Below are positions 45,777-54,272 of a stretch of DNA of 64,000 nt, in pieces. Below the pieces are notes generated by a model. It did no database searches. It was given only the letters and a program-made list of their open reading frames with translations, and was not told where the DNA came from. The stretch is from Streptomyces sp. NBC_00490 (GTDB taxonomy: Bacteria > Actinomycetota > Actinomycetes > Streptomycetales > Streptomycetaceae), in NCBI RefSeq assembly GCF_036013645.1, contig NZ_CP107869.1, forward strand, positions 7,130,001 through 7,194,000. The letters are read 5' to 3'. The position numbers were made by a program, and so were the translations under genes. How positions within the stretch are numbered: position 1 is the stretch's first letter; each line of letters begins with the position of its first letter.

Positions 45777-46862
45777 GTGAGCATCACCAAGAAGGCCACG
45801 GTCCTCGCCGTCGGCTTCGGCCTCGTCGCGCTGTCCGCGTGCGGGTCGTCCGACAGCGACAACGACAGTGGCGGCGGCGGCTCCAAGACCGTCACCCTCG
45901 TCAGCCACAACTCGTGGGCCGTCTCCAAGAGCGTCCTCGCCGCGTTCGAGAAGGAGTCCGGGTACAAGGTCAAGGTCCTGGAGGACGGCGACGCCGGGCA
46001 GGCCGTGAACAAGGCCATCCTGACCAAGGACAATCCGCAGGGCGACGTCTTCTTCGGCGTCGACAACACCCTGCTGTCCAGGGCGCTGGACAACGGGCTG
46101 TTCCAGTCGTACGAGGCCAAGGGATCCGACCTGATCCTGCCCGCGTACCGGGTCGACGAGAACAAGCACCGGGTCACGCCGATCGACACCGGCGACATCT
46201 GCGTCAACTATGACAAGGCCTACTTCAGCGAGCACAAGCTGGACCCGCCGGCCTCCTTCGACGACCTGGTCAAGCCCGCCTACAAGAACCTCCTCGTCAC
46301 CGAGAACGCCTCCACCTCCTCGCCGGGGCTGGGATTCCTTCTCGGGACCGCCGCCAAGTACGGCGATGGGGGCTGGGAGGGCTACTGGACCAAGCTCAAG
46401 GCCAACGGCGTGAAGGTCGTCGACGGCTGGGAGCAGGCCTACAACGAGGAGTTCTCGGGGTCCGCCGGCGGCAAGAAGGCCAAGGCCGACCGGCCGCTCG
46501 TCGTCTCCTACGCCTCCTCGCCGCCCGCCGAGGTCATCTACGCCGACCCGAAGCCGACGACCGCGCCGACCGGGGTCGCCGAGGGAACCTGCTTCCGCCA
46601 GGTCGAGTACGCGGGCCTGCTGAGCAACGCCGGGAACAGCAAGGGCGGCAAGGCGCTCCTCGACTTCCTGCTCACCAAGCGGTTCCAGGAGGACATGCCA
46701 CTGAACATGTTCGTCTACCCCGTGCGGGAGGCCGCCGAGGTGCCGCAGGAGTTCACGAAGTACGGCCCGCAGGCCAAGGACCCCGAGACCCTCGACCCCG
46801 CCGAGATCGCCGCCAACCGTGACCAGTGGGTCAAGTCGTGGACCTCGCTCGTACTGAAGTAG
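45777..46862 (+). CDS. thiB: Thiamine ABC transporter substrate-binding lipoprotein
   Basis: 361 residues from GTG 45777, AGGAGG 7-8 nt upstream. Signal peptide with lipobox ALSAC (Cys about 22), then a Gly/Ser linker and a type II periplasmic-binding fold: TVTLVSHNSWAVSKSVLAAF, EDGDAGQAVNKAILTKDNP, PQGDVFFGVDNTLLSRALD, and DKAYFSEHKLDPPASFDDLV. Matches the thiamine/thiamine-phosphate-binding ThiB family. Preceded by the TPP riboswitch and followed by thiP and thiQ. Confidence 0.92.
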   Translation: MSITKKATVLAVGFGLVALSACGSSDSDNDSGGGGSKTVTLVSHNSWAVSKSVLAAFEKESGYKVKVLEDGDAGQAVNKAILTKDNPQGDVFFGVDNTLLSRALDNGLFQSYEAKGSDLILPAYRVDENKHRVTPIDTGDICVNYDKAYFSEHKLDPPASFDDLVKPAYKNLLVTENASTSSPGLGFLLGTAAKYGDGGWEGYWTKLKANGVKVVDGWEQAYNEEFSGSAGGKKAKADRPLVVSYASSPPAEVIYADPKPTTAPTGVAEGTCFRQVEYAGLLSNAGNSKGGKALLDFLLTKRFQEDMPLNMFVYPVREAAEVPQEFTKYGPQAKDPETLDPAEIAANRDQWVKSWTSLVLK

Positions 46863-46888
46863 CCCCACGCGGGAGCCTCAGGGGGAAC

Positions 46889-48508
46889 GTGGCGCGGCTC
46901 GGGCTCATGGCCCTGCCCGTCGCGTTCTTCGGGGTCTTCTTCGCCTGGCCCGTCGCCGCGATCGTGGCGCGCGGGCTCAAGGCCGACGGCACGTGGCAGT
47001 TCGGCCGGATCACGGACGTGCTCGCACAGTCCGACATCCGGCACGTCCTGTGGTTCACCACCTGGCAGGCCCTCGCCTCCACCGCGCTCACCCTGCTGGT
47101 CGCGCTGCCGGGCGCCTATGTCTTCGCCCGCTTCGACTTCCCGGGCAAACAGGTCCTGCGGGCGGTCGTGACGGTGCCGTTCGTGCTGCCGACGGTCGTC
47201 GTGGGGACGGCGTTCCTGGCACTGGTCGGGCGCGGGGGACTGCTCGACGAGCTGTGGGGCGTACGGCTGGACACGACCGTGTGGGCCATCCTGCTCGCGC
47301 ACGTCTTCTTCAACTACGCGGTCGTCGTCCGCACGGTCGGCGGGCTCTGGTCACAGCTCGACCCGCGGCAGGAGGAGGCCGCGCGGATGCTGGGCGCCTC
47401 GCGCCTCGCGGCCTGGCGGAAGGTGACCCTGCCCGCGCTCGGGCCCGCCGTGGCGGCCGCCGCCCTCATGGTCTTCCTGTTCACCTTCACCTCCTTCGGT
47501 GTGGTGCAGATCCTCGGCGGACCGACCTTCTCCACCCTCGAAGTGGAGATCTACCGCCAGACCTCGGAGATCTTCGACCTGGCCACGGCCGCGGTCCTCA
47601 CGATCATCCAGTTCGTGGCCGTCGGCTCGATCCTCGCCCTGCACGCCTGGACCGTACGGCGACGGGAGACCGCGCTGCGGCTGGTGGACGCGTCCGGGAC
47701 GGCCCGGCGGCCGCGCGGGGCGGGACAGTGGGCGCTGCTGGGCGGGGTGCTGCTCACCGTCGTCGTCCTCCTGCTGCTGCCGCTCGCCGTGCTCGTGCAG
47801 CGTTCGCTCGACGCCCCCGACTTCGGGTACTACCGGGCGCTGACGAAGTCCGACGGGGGAGTGTTCCTGGTGCCCCCGATCGAGGCGGTCGGCAACTCCC
47901 TTACGTACGCGCTCGCCGCCACCGCCATCGCGGTGGCGATCGGCGGTCTCGCCGCGGCGGCGCTGACCCGGCGGGACGCGGGGCGGTTCGTCCGGGGCTT
48001 CGACGCGCTGCTGATGCTGCCGTTGGGGGTGTCCGCGGTGACCGTCGGGTTCGGGTTCCTGATCGCCCTCGACGAGCCGCCGCTGGATCTGCGGGCCACC
48101 TGGATCCTGGTGCCGCTCGCGCAGGCGCTGGTCGGTGTGCCCTTCGTCGTACGGACCATGCTGCCCGTGCTGCGGGCCGTGGACCACCGGCTGCGGGAGG
48201 CCGCGGCGGTGCTCGGGGCGTCGCCCTGGAAGGTGTGGCGGGAGATCGATCTGCCCCTGGTACGGCGGGCGTTGCTGATCGCGGCCGGGTTCGCGTTCGC
48301 CGTGTCGCTGGGGGAGTTCGGGGCGACCGTGTTCATCGCGCGGCCCGACAACCCGACGCTGCCGGTCGCGGTGGCGCGGCTGCTGGGGCGAGCCGGTGAG
48401 CTCAACTACGGGCAGGCGATGGCCCTTTCGACGATTCTGATGGTGGTGTGCGCGGTGGCGCTGCTGGTCCTTGAGCGGCTGCGGACCGATCGGACGGGTG
48501 AGTTCTGA
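46889..48508 (+). CDS. thiP: Thiamine ABC transporter permease (double-length)
   Basis: 539 residues from GTG 46889; the exact start is uncertain because GGGGGA is only 3-5 nt away and in-frame starts exist inside thiB. Two fused permease halves of six helices each. Each half has an EAA-type loop: EEAARMLGASRLAAWRKVTL in the first and REAAAVLGASPWKVWREIDL in the second. ThiP proteins have exactly this duplicated form. Overlaps thiQ by one base. Confidence 0.92.
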   Translation: MARLGLMALPVAFFGVFFAWPVAAIVARGLKADGTWQFGRITDVLAQSDIRHVLWFTTWQALASTALTLLVALPGAYVFARFDFPGKQVLRAVVTVPFVLPTVVVGTAFLALVGRGGLLDELWGVRLDTTVWAILLAHVFFNYAVVVRTVGGLWSQLDPRQEEAARMLGASRLAAWRKVTLPALGPAVAAAALMVFLFTFTSFGVVQILGGPTFSTLEVEIYRQTSEIFDLATAAVLTIIQFVAVGSILALHAWTVRRRETALRLVDASGTARRPRGAGQWALLGGVLLTVVVLLLLPLAVLVQRSLDAPDFGYYRALTKSDGGVFLVPPIEAVGNSLTYALAATAIAVAIGGLAAAALTRRDAGRFVRGFDALLMLPLGVSAVTVGFGFLIALDEPPLDLRATWILVPLAQALVGVPFVVRTMLPVLRAVDHRLREAAAVLGASPWKVWREIDLPLVRRALLIAAGFAFAVSLGEFGATVFIARPDNPTLPVAVARLLGRAGELNYGQAMALSTILMVVCAVALLVLERLRTDRTGEF

Positions 48509-49530
48509 TGCTGCTGAGCCTTCAGGGCGCCACGGTCCGCTTCGGCGGGCGGGCGGTGCTCGACAGGGTCGACCTGTCGGTCGCCGAGCACGAGATCGTG
48601 TGTGTGCTCGGGCCCAGCGGGAGCGGGAAGTCGACGCTGCTGCGGGTGGTGGCCGGGCTGCAACACCTGGACGAGGGGCAGGTGTTGCTGGACGGGCGCG
48701 ATCAGGTGGGGGTGGCCGCGCACAAGCGCGGGGTCGGGCTGATGTTCCAGGATCATCAGCTCTTCCCGCAGCGGGACGTGGGCGGGAACGTGGCGTTCGG
48801 ACTGCGGATGCACGGGGCTTCCAAAGCCGAACAGGGCTCGCGCGTACGGGAGTTGCTCGACCTCGTCGGGTTGCCGGGCGCCGGTCGGCGTGCCGTCGCC
48901 TCGCTCTCCGGTGGTGAGCAGCAGCGGGTCGCGCTGGCCCGGGCCCTCGCGCCCCGGCCGCGGCTGCTGATGCTGGACGAGCCGCTCGGGCAGCTGGACC
49001 GCTCGCTGCGGGAGCGGCTCGTCGTCGAACTGCGCGAGCTGTTCGGACGGTTGGGGACCACCGTGCTCGCGGTCACCCACGACCAGGGCGAGGCGTTCGC
49101 GCTTGCCGACCGGGTCGTCGTGATGCGGGACGGGCGGATCGCCCAGTCCGGTACGCCCCTTGAGGTGTGGCAGCGGCCCGCGGACGAGTTCGTGGCCCGC
49201 TTCCTCGGCTTCGAGAACGTCGTGGAGGGCATGGTCGGCGGAGAGGCCGCGGACACGCCCTGGGGCAAGCTGCCGGTCCCTGCGGACGCCGCGCAGGGCC
49301 CCCGGAGTCTGCTGGTGCGGCCCGCGGGCGTGCGGCTCGTGGCCGCCGACGAGGGGCTGCCCTGCACGGTGGCCGCCCGCACGTTCAAGGGCACGCACGT
49401 CGCCGTACGACTGCGACCGGAAGGGGACGCGCCGCACCTGGAGGCGGCGTGCGCCCTGCGGGAGGCGCCGGAGGTCGGGGACCGGGTCGGTGTGGAGTTC
49501 GACGCGGCCGAAATCGTCGTGCTCGGCTGA
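48508..49530 (+). CDS. thiQ: Thiamine ABC transporter ATP-binding protein
   Basis: 340 residues. Walker A LGPSGSGKSTLLR (about 33-45), Q-loop LMFQDHQLFPQRDV, signature LSGGEQQRVALARAL, Walker B LLMLDEPLGQLD, H-loop AVTHDQGEAF. A C-terminal TOBE-like domain (from ~235) makes it longer than enterobacterial ThiQ. Cytosolic ATPase powering ThiBP. Starts on the thiP stop codon. Confidence 0.93.
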   Translation: MLLSLQGATVRFGGRAVLDRVDLSVAEHEIVCVLGPSGSGKSTLLRVVAGLQHLDEGQVLLDGRDQVGVAAHKRGVGLMFQDHQLFPQRDVGGNVAFGLRMHGASKAEQGSRVRELLDLVGLPGAGRRAVASLSGGEQQRVALARALAPRPRLLMLDEPLGQLDRSLRERLVVELRELFGRLGTTVLAVTHDQGEAFALADRVVVMRDGRIAQSGTPLEVWQRPADEFVARFLGFENVVEGMVGGEAADTPWGKLPVPADAAQGPRSLLVRPAGVRLVAADEGLPCTVAARTFKGTHVAVRLRPEGDAPHLEAACALREAPEVGDRVGVEFDAAEIVVLG

Positions 49531-49542
49531 TCCGGGTCCCCG

Positions 49543-49558
49543 TAGGGTGCGGGGCATG
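49543..49558 (+). promoter_or_regulatory. Putative leaderless promoter (-10)
   Basis: TAGGGT (49543-49548) followed by 7 nt and ATG 49556, with no Shine-Dalgarno. The spacing puts transcription start at the ATG. The -35 is weak. Confidence 0.45.
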
Positions 49559-50353
49559 ACGCCGCTCGCCCATGACCGTTACTGCGACGAAATCGCCCAC
49601 CAGGTCGGCCTGCTGAGGTCCGTGGTGACCTCGGGCGCCGACCTGTCCGGCACGGTGCCGACCTGCCCCGACTGGTCGCTGGAGCAGCTGGTGCGGCACA
49701 CCGGCGGGGCTCTGCGCTGGGTGGAGCTGATGGTGCGCACCAGGGCCGACGCCGAAGTCCCCGAGGAGCAGGTGCCCTTGGGGGACGGGCCCGAGCCCAC
49801 GGGAGACGCGGCCGCGCTGGACGCGTGGCTCGCCGAGACCGGCGACATGCTCGTCGGGACACTCCGGGAGGCCGGGGCGGACACGGCGGTGTGGGCCTGG
49901 GCCGGGATCCCCACCTCCGGCTTCTGGGCCCGCCGGATGGCCCACGAGCTCACGGTCCACCGCGCCGACGCCACCCTCGCCGCGGGACTGCCCTACGAGG
50001 TCGCGCCCGACATCGCCGCCGACGCGATCGACGAGTGGCTGCAGATCGTGGAGTTCGTGCAGCGGACCATGCCGCACGACGAGGCCGGGGAGTTGAGGGG
50101 CGCGGGGCGCAGCATTCATCTGCACGCCACCGACGGCGCTCCCGCGCTCCGCGCCGAGTGGATGGTCGAGCTCACCGACGACGTCATCGTCTGGCGGCGC
50201 GGGCACGAGAAGGCGACGGTCGTGCTCAGGGGGCCGCTGACCGCCGTACTGCTCGCCTTCTACCGTCGACTGCCGCTGGACAGCCCGGAGTTGGAGGTGC
50301 TCGGTGAGCGGGAGCTGCTGGAGTTCTGGCTGGAGCGGGCCACGTTCGGGTGA
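49556..50353 (+). CDS. Maleylpyruvate isomerase/mycothiol-dependent enzyme-like protein
   Basis: 265 residues from ATG 49556. The DinB-like four-helix N-terminal region has the family pieces DRYCDEIAHQVGLLRSVV, VPTCPDWSLEQLVRHTGG, RMAHELTVHRADATLA (His residues for metal) and a C-terminal domain ending LTAVLLAFYRRLPLD. This family in actinobacteria includes mycothiol-dependent maleylpyruvate isomerase and many proteins of unknown substrate. Specific function not assignable. Follows thiQ by 25 nt but has its own -10 candidate. Confidence 0.83.
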   Translation: MTPLAHDRYCDEIAHQVGLLRSVVTSGADLSGTVPTCPDWSLEQLVRHTGGALRWVELMVRTRADAEVPEEQVPLGDGPEPTGDAAALDAWLAETGDMLVGTLREAGADTAVWAWAGIPTSGFWARRMAHELTVHRADATLAAGLPYEVAPDIAADAIDEWLQIVEFVQRTMPHDEAGELRGAGRSIHLHATDGAPALRAEWMVELTDDVIVWRRGHEKATVVLRGPLTAVLLAFYRRLPLDSPELEVLGERELLEFWLERATFG

Positions 50354-50371
50354 CGGTCCCCGGGCACGACC

Positions 50372-50402
50372 GCGGCCCGCCCCCCGACGGGGGACGGGCC
50401 GC
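50372..50402. terminator. Bidirectional terminator
   Basis: GCGGCCCG (50372-50379) with CGGGCCGC (50395-50402), a C-A mismatch, then CCCCC/GGGGG and a GAC loop. Lies between convergent genes. Confidence 0.8.
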
Positions 50403-50423
50403 AGCGGTACTGCTCACGAGACG

Positions 50424-51131
50424 TCAGCGGGTGTTGCTCGCCCCACGACGACGCATGCCGAAGAAGACCGCGCCGCCACCGATGGCGACGAGGGCCGCCG
50501 CGATGCCGGCGATGACACCGGTGTTGGAGTTCGCACCGGTCTCGGCGAGGTTGGAGTCACCGGCCGCGGGGGTCGGCGCGTTGCTCGGCGAGGACGCCGG
50601 AGCGGTGCTCTCGCTCTCCGAGGCCGACGGGGTCGGGCTGGGGCTCTCCTCCTCGGCCGGCGGGGTGGCCGAGTCCGACGGGGACGGCGTGGCCGTCGGG
50701 GTCGGGGACTCCTCCTCCGGCTTGCAGGCCGTGGAAGGGGTCGTCAGGTTCGGCTTGATGTCCGCGCCCTTGATGTAAGGCAGGGCTACGACGTGGACGC
50801 GGTACTCCGCGTTGGGCGCCCAGTCCTCCTTGAAGGTGATGGTCGTGCCGTCCTTGGAGCCCTTGACGGTCTGTTCGCCGACCATGCGGACGTCGGCGTT
50901 CTTCTCCACCAGGTACACCGAGACAGTGGCCTCGACGCCGGCCTTGTCGACGTCGGTGACGGTGATGACGCCGTTGGTGCCGTCGCACTTGGCTTCGGCG
51001 GAGAACTCGTTGATGTTGCATGCCAGCGCATTGCCGGCGGCGCCGAGCGCGAGCGCGGCCGAGGCGGAGGCGACACCGAGGATGCGCACGGAACGTGCGA
51101 CGGTGCGGCGGGATATGGACAGAACTGCCAC
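50424..51131 (-). CDS. Sortase-anchored surface protein with LAETG motif
   Basis: 235 residues from the start at 51131 on the minus strand. Signal peptide ~1-37 ([20 protein letters not shown], cleavage before ACNINEF). A small beta-rich domain (38-~135) with two cysteines (ACNINEF, KCDGTNG) and a further one at the end (STACKPE). Then a Pro/Ser/Thr/Glu stalk and the C-terminal sorting signal: [13 protein letters not shown], a hydrophobic helix and [14 protein letters not shown] is the motif of Streptomyces class E sortases. Ligand or role unknown. Confidence 0.93.
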   Translation of the reverse strand: MAVLSISRRTVARSVRILGVASASAALALGAAGNALACNINEFSAEAKCDGTNGVITVTDVDKAGVEATVSVYLVEKNADVRMVGEQTVKGSKDGTTITFKEDWAPNAEYRVHVVALPYIKGADIKPNLTTPSTACKPEEESPTPTATPSPSDSATPPAEEESPSPTPSASESESTAPASSPSNAPTPAAGDSNLAETGANSNTGVIAGIAAALVAIGGGAVFFGMRRRGASNTR

Positions 51132-51176
51132 GTTTGTCCTTTACGGGATGCGCAAATGCGGGGGGTTGAGGGAGAA

Positions 51177-51240
51177 GTGATGTGACATCACGATCCCCAC
51201 GAGACTCACAGGTTTATAAGCGTGACGTAAGTAGTGTCAA
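51177..51240 (-). promoter_or_regulatory. Consensus promoter and palindrome upstream of the LAETG gene
   Basis: On the minus strand TTGACA (51240-51235), a 16-nt spacer and TATAAA (51218-51213): close to the ideal vegetative promoter. In the leader lies the perfect odd palindrome GTGATGT-G-ACATCAC (51177-51191), a candidate operator. Transcription should start near 51206, giving a leader of about 75 nt. Confidence 0.7.
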
Positions 51241-51278
51241 CGTGTAGACGCATCCTGGGCATTGGCTTTGCCGTCTTA

Positions 51279-52400
51279 TTAACCACCAAGACGTTTCAAC
51301 GCCTCTGGAGCCTCCTCGATTCGGTCAACCAGGGCGATTCGCGACTCCATCGACCGCTCCCGGGCAAGTGACCGCAACAACGGCCACGTCGGCAGCTTCT
51401 CGGTCCAGTGCGCCCGGTCGACGAGCACCATCGGCGTCGGCTCGCCGCGTGACTCGTAGTAGTTGGGCGTCGCGCTGTCGAAGATCTCCTGTACGGTCCC
51501 GGCGGCGCCCGGCAGGAACACCACACCGGCGGTGGAGCGGGCCAGCAGGCCGTCCTCCCGGGTGGCGTTGGCGAAGTACTTGGCGATGTGCGAGGCGAAG
51601 GGGTTCGGCGGCTCGTGGCCGTAGAACCAGGTCGGGATGCCGACGGAGGTGCCGCCCCGGGGCCAGCGGGTGCGCACCTCGAAGGCGGCCGACGCCCAGT
51701 CGGTGATCGAGGGCGTGAACTTCGGTGCCGTGGCGAGGAGTCGCAGGGACTCGGTGAGCATCTCGTCGTCGAGGGGGGCGGCGTACGCGCCGAGGTTCGC
51801 CGCCTCCATCGCGCCCGGGCCGCCTCCGGTGGCGACGGTGAGGCCGGCGCGGGTCAGCTCGCGGCCGAGCCGTGCGGCACCGGCGTAGGCCTCCGTGCCG
51901 CGGCCCATCGCGTGGCCGCCCATCACGCCCACGACCCGGGTGTCCCTGAGGAGTTCGTCGAGAGCGTCCGAGACCGCGTCGTCGTGGATGGCCCGCAGCA
52001 TCGAGGCGAGTATGTCGCCGTCGGCCTTGGTCCGCTGGAACCAGGCGTACGCACGGGCGTCGAGCGTCTTCTCGTACCCCTTGCCGAGCCCGGCGAAGAG
52101 CTCGTCCGGCGAGTAGAGGAGGCCGCGGTACGGGTTGAACGGCAGGTCCGGGACGGGCGGGAAGACCATCGCGCCGTCCGCGCTGACCTTGGCGGCCGCG
52201 TCCTCGCGCATCGGGCAGCCGAGGAAGACGGCGCCCGCCGTGTCCGTGGCGAGCAACTCCCGGGTGCGGTCCGTCAGATCGACGGCCTGGACGCGGAAGC
52301 CGACGAGGGTGCCGCGGGCCGAGACCGTGGCGTCGAACTCGTCGAGGCTCTCGATCTCGCGGTCGTTGTGGTGGGCCGCATGGGCGGGCATCGTCTGCAC
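51279..52400 (-). CDS. LOG-family (Rossmann nucleotide-binding) protein
   Basis: 373 residues from GTG 52400 on the minus strand. N-terminal ~150 residues are not typical of LOG. The LOG-like core follows: VVGVMGGHAMGRGTEAYAGA, GLTVATGGGPGAMEAANLGA and a PGGxGTxxE motif changed to LPGAAGTVQEIFD. Cytokinin-type LOG enzymes cleave nucleoside 5'-monophosphates; the altered second motif and the long N-terminus put this in a different subfamily. Substrate unknown. TAGCAT (52412-52407) 6 nt before the GTG suggests a leaderless transcript. Confidence 0.85.
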   Translation of the reverse strand: MQTMPAHAAHHNDREIESLDEFDATVSARGTLVGFRVQAVDLTDRTRELLATDTAGAVFLGCPMREDAAAKVSADGAMVFPPVPDLPFNPYRGLLYSPDELFAGLGKGYEKTLDARAYAWFQRTKADGDILASMLRAIHDDAVSDALDELLRDTRVVGVMGGHAMGRGTEAYAGAARLGRELTRAGLTVATGGGPGAMEAANLGAYAAPLDDEMLTESLRLLATAPKFTPSITDWASAAFEVRTRWPRGGTSVGIPTWFYGHEPPNPFASHIAKYFANATREDGLLARSTAGVVFLPGAAGTVQEIFDSATPNYYESRGEPTPMVLVDRAHWTEKLPTWPLLRSLARERSMESRIALVDRIEEAPEALKRLGG

Positions 52401-52435
52401 CCGCCCATGCTAGGCACAGCTCCTGCGGCGGGAGT

Positions 52436-52852
52436 TCAGCCGATCGCGGCCGGGTCCATCCACACGACCTCCCAGGTGTGGCCGTCGGGGTCGTCGAAGG
52501 CGCGGCCGTACATGAAGCCGGGGTCCTGGACCTTGTCCGACACGGTGCCGCCCGCGGCGCCCGCCTTCTCGACCAGTTCGTCGACCTTCTCGCGGCTCTC
52601 GGCGCTCAGACAGATGATCATCTCGCTGGTCGTCGCGGCGTCCGCGATCTCCTTCTTGGTGAAGGTCGAGTAGAACGGCTTGGTGAGGAGCATCGCGACG
52701 ATGGTGTCGCTGATCACCACGGAGGCCGCGTTCTCGTCGCTGAACTGGGGGTTGATCGAGTAGCCGAGCTCCGTGAAGAACTTCTTCGAGGCGTCGAGGT
52801 CGTTGACCGGCAGGTTGATGAAGACCATCTGCTGGTACGCGGTGGAGGTCAT
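52436..52852 (-). CDS. VOC-family (glyoxalase-like) protein
   Basis: 138 residues from ATG 52852 on the minus strand, GGGAGA upstream. One vicinal-oxygen-chelate fold: MVFINLPVNDLDASKKFFTE at the start, VISDTIVAMLLTKPFYSTF in the middle, and FDDPDGHTWEVVWMDPAAIG at the end. The N-terminal His of many VOC enzymes is Asn (FINLPV), so metal binding may differ. Resembles the PhnB/lactoylglutathione-lyase-like group; function unknown. Confidence 0.9.
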   Translation of the reverse strand: MTSTAYQQMVFINLPVNDLDASKKFFTELGYSINPQFSDENAASVVISDTIVAMLLTKPFYSTFTKKEIADAATTSEMIICLSAESREKVDELVEKAGAAGGTVSDKVQDPGFMYGRAFDDPDGHTWEVVWMDPAAIG

Positions 52853-52949
52853 GTCTGGCGTCTCCCATCGGGTTCGTGATGTTCGGTGGGTAGACCCGGG
52901 CGCCGAACGGAACTCATCGGCGAGTGGTCATCTTTTTTTCTACGAGTTC

Positions 52950-54272
52950 TCAGCGGGCCAGCGGCATCGCCGCCAGCTCGGCGACGAAAAGGGTGAGGGG
53001 GACGAAGAGGACCAGCACCGCGCCCGCGCGCAGGGCCGCCGCGCTGCGGAGCATGGTCGCGGGGGCGCCCAGGCGCAGGAGGGCGGCGGTGGTGTCCGCG
53101 CGGGCGTGTTTCGCCTCCACGGCCGCGGTGAGCAGGGTCGCCACCGTGCAGCCGGTCACCAGGAGGGCGCCGAGGACGGTCAGGGGACCGAAGGCGTCGC
53201 TGCCGGGGTGACGGAGCTCGGCCATGGCGTACGTGGCGGAGGCGACCGCGCAGACCACACCGAGGGGGCGGCCGATGCGGCTCGCTTCCTCCATGAGGAC
53301 CCGGCCGGCGAGCAGGCGCAGGGCGCCCGGGCGGACCGCTTGCAGGAGGCGGCCGCAGAGGTGCGTGAGGCCGGGACCGGCGAGGGTCAGACCGACGGCG
53401 GTGAGGAGCCAGCCGAGGAGGACGGGGGTGGGACCGCCCGGGAAGGTGAGGGGGGTTGCCGAGGCTTCGGCGGCGTAGGCCTCCACCGCCAGGCCCGCGG
53501 CCAGGACCGCGATGCCCCAGGGGAGGTCCTTCGGGGCTTCCCTGGGGGTCTCGGGGAGGTTGTGGGGGTCCGGGTCGTCGGTCCCGCTCTCCTGGGCGGG
53601 AGGCGCTTCGCCGGACCGCGTCTGCCCGGTGCCGTCGGCCCCCCGTCGCAGCCGTGAGCCGAACCGGCCGTACGCGCCGAACGTCTCCCTCGTCCCCGTC
53701 CGGTCGTACGCCCCGAAGCGGCCGTACGACCGCGCGGCCCGCCGGGTCACGGTCGTGCGGGTGTCCTTCGGCCGGTGTACCAGGGCCACCGCGACCGACG
53801 CGATCACCGGGACCAGGCCCAGTAGGGTCAGCGCCGCGGGCAGCGGCAGGGAGGCGTCCGCGGCCAGGAACTCCGCCGCCGCGCCGTCGAAGGGCATCCC
53901 GGTCAGATCGCCCCGCAGGTGGAGGAAGAAGAGCAGGGCCAGCATCGAGCCCAGCGTGCAGGACAGGGCCGTGGTCGCGGCCGAGACCGCCATCAGACGG
54001 GCGGGGCCCAGGCCGATCGCCGCGAGGCCGGGGCGGGGGCGGGTGCCGGGGTCCGTGCGGGCCACCGCCACCGCGAAGTAGACCGTCGCCGCCAGCGGCG
54101 TCAGACACCACGCCAGGCGGAGCACCGAACCCCTCGGGTCGTCCGGGTGGCTGATCGCGTAGCCGAGGGTGCACAGCAGGAGGAATCCGGTGCCCGCCGC
54201 CGCCATGGCCACCAGCAGGCGGCGCAGCTGTACGGCCGGCTTGGCACCGCGGGTCAGACGGAGAGCGAGCAC
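52950..54272 (-). CDS. ABC transporter permease-like membrane protein
   Basis: 440 residues from GTG 54272 on the minus strand, GGAAGG 9 nt upstream; it overlaps the end of the ATPase gene by 19 nt. About eight hydrophobic segments, including LLVAMAAAGTGFLLLCTLGY, LMAVSAATTALSCTLGSMLA and VLVLFVPLTLFVAELAAMPL. A long hydrophilic cytosolic or extracytosolic loop at about 165-225 (RSYGRFGAYDRTGTRETFGA and on) is unusual, with GRFGAYD/GAYGRFGS repeats. Resembles FtsX/MacB-type permeases only in layout. Partner of the preceding ATPase; substrate unknown. Confidence 0.78.
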   Translation of the reverse strand: MLALRLTRGAKPAVQLRRLLVAMAAAGTGFLLLCTLGYAISHPDDPRGSVLRLAWCLTPLAATVYFAVAVARTDPGTRPRPGLAAIGLGPARLMAVSAATTALSCTLGSMLALLFFLHLRGDLTGMPFDGAAAEFLAADASLPLPAALTLLGLVPVIASVAVALVHRPKDTRTTVTRRAARSYGRFGAYDRTGTRETFGAYGRFGSRLRRGADGTGQTRSGEAPPAQESGTDDPDPHNLPETPREAPKDLPWGIAVLAAGLAVEAYAAEASATPLTFPGGPTPVLLGWLLTAVGLTLAGPGLTHLCGRLLQAVRPGALRLLAGRVLMEEASRIGRPLGVVCAVASATYAMAELRHPGSDAFGPLTVLGALLVTGCTVATLLTAAVEAKHARADTTAALLRLGAPATMLRSAAALRAGAVLVLFVPLTLFVAELAAMPLAR

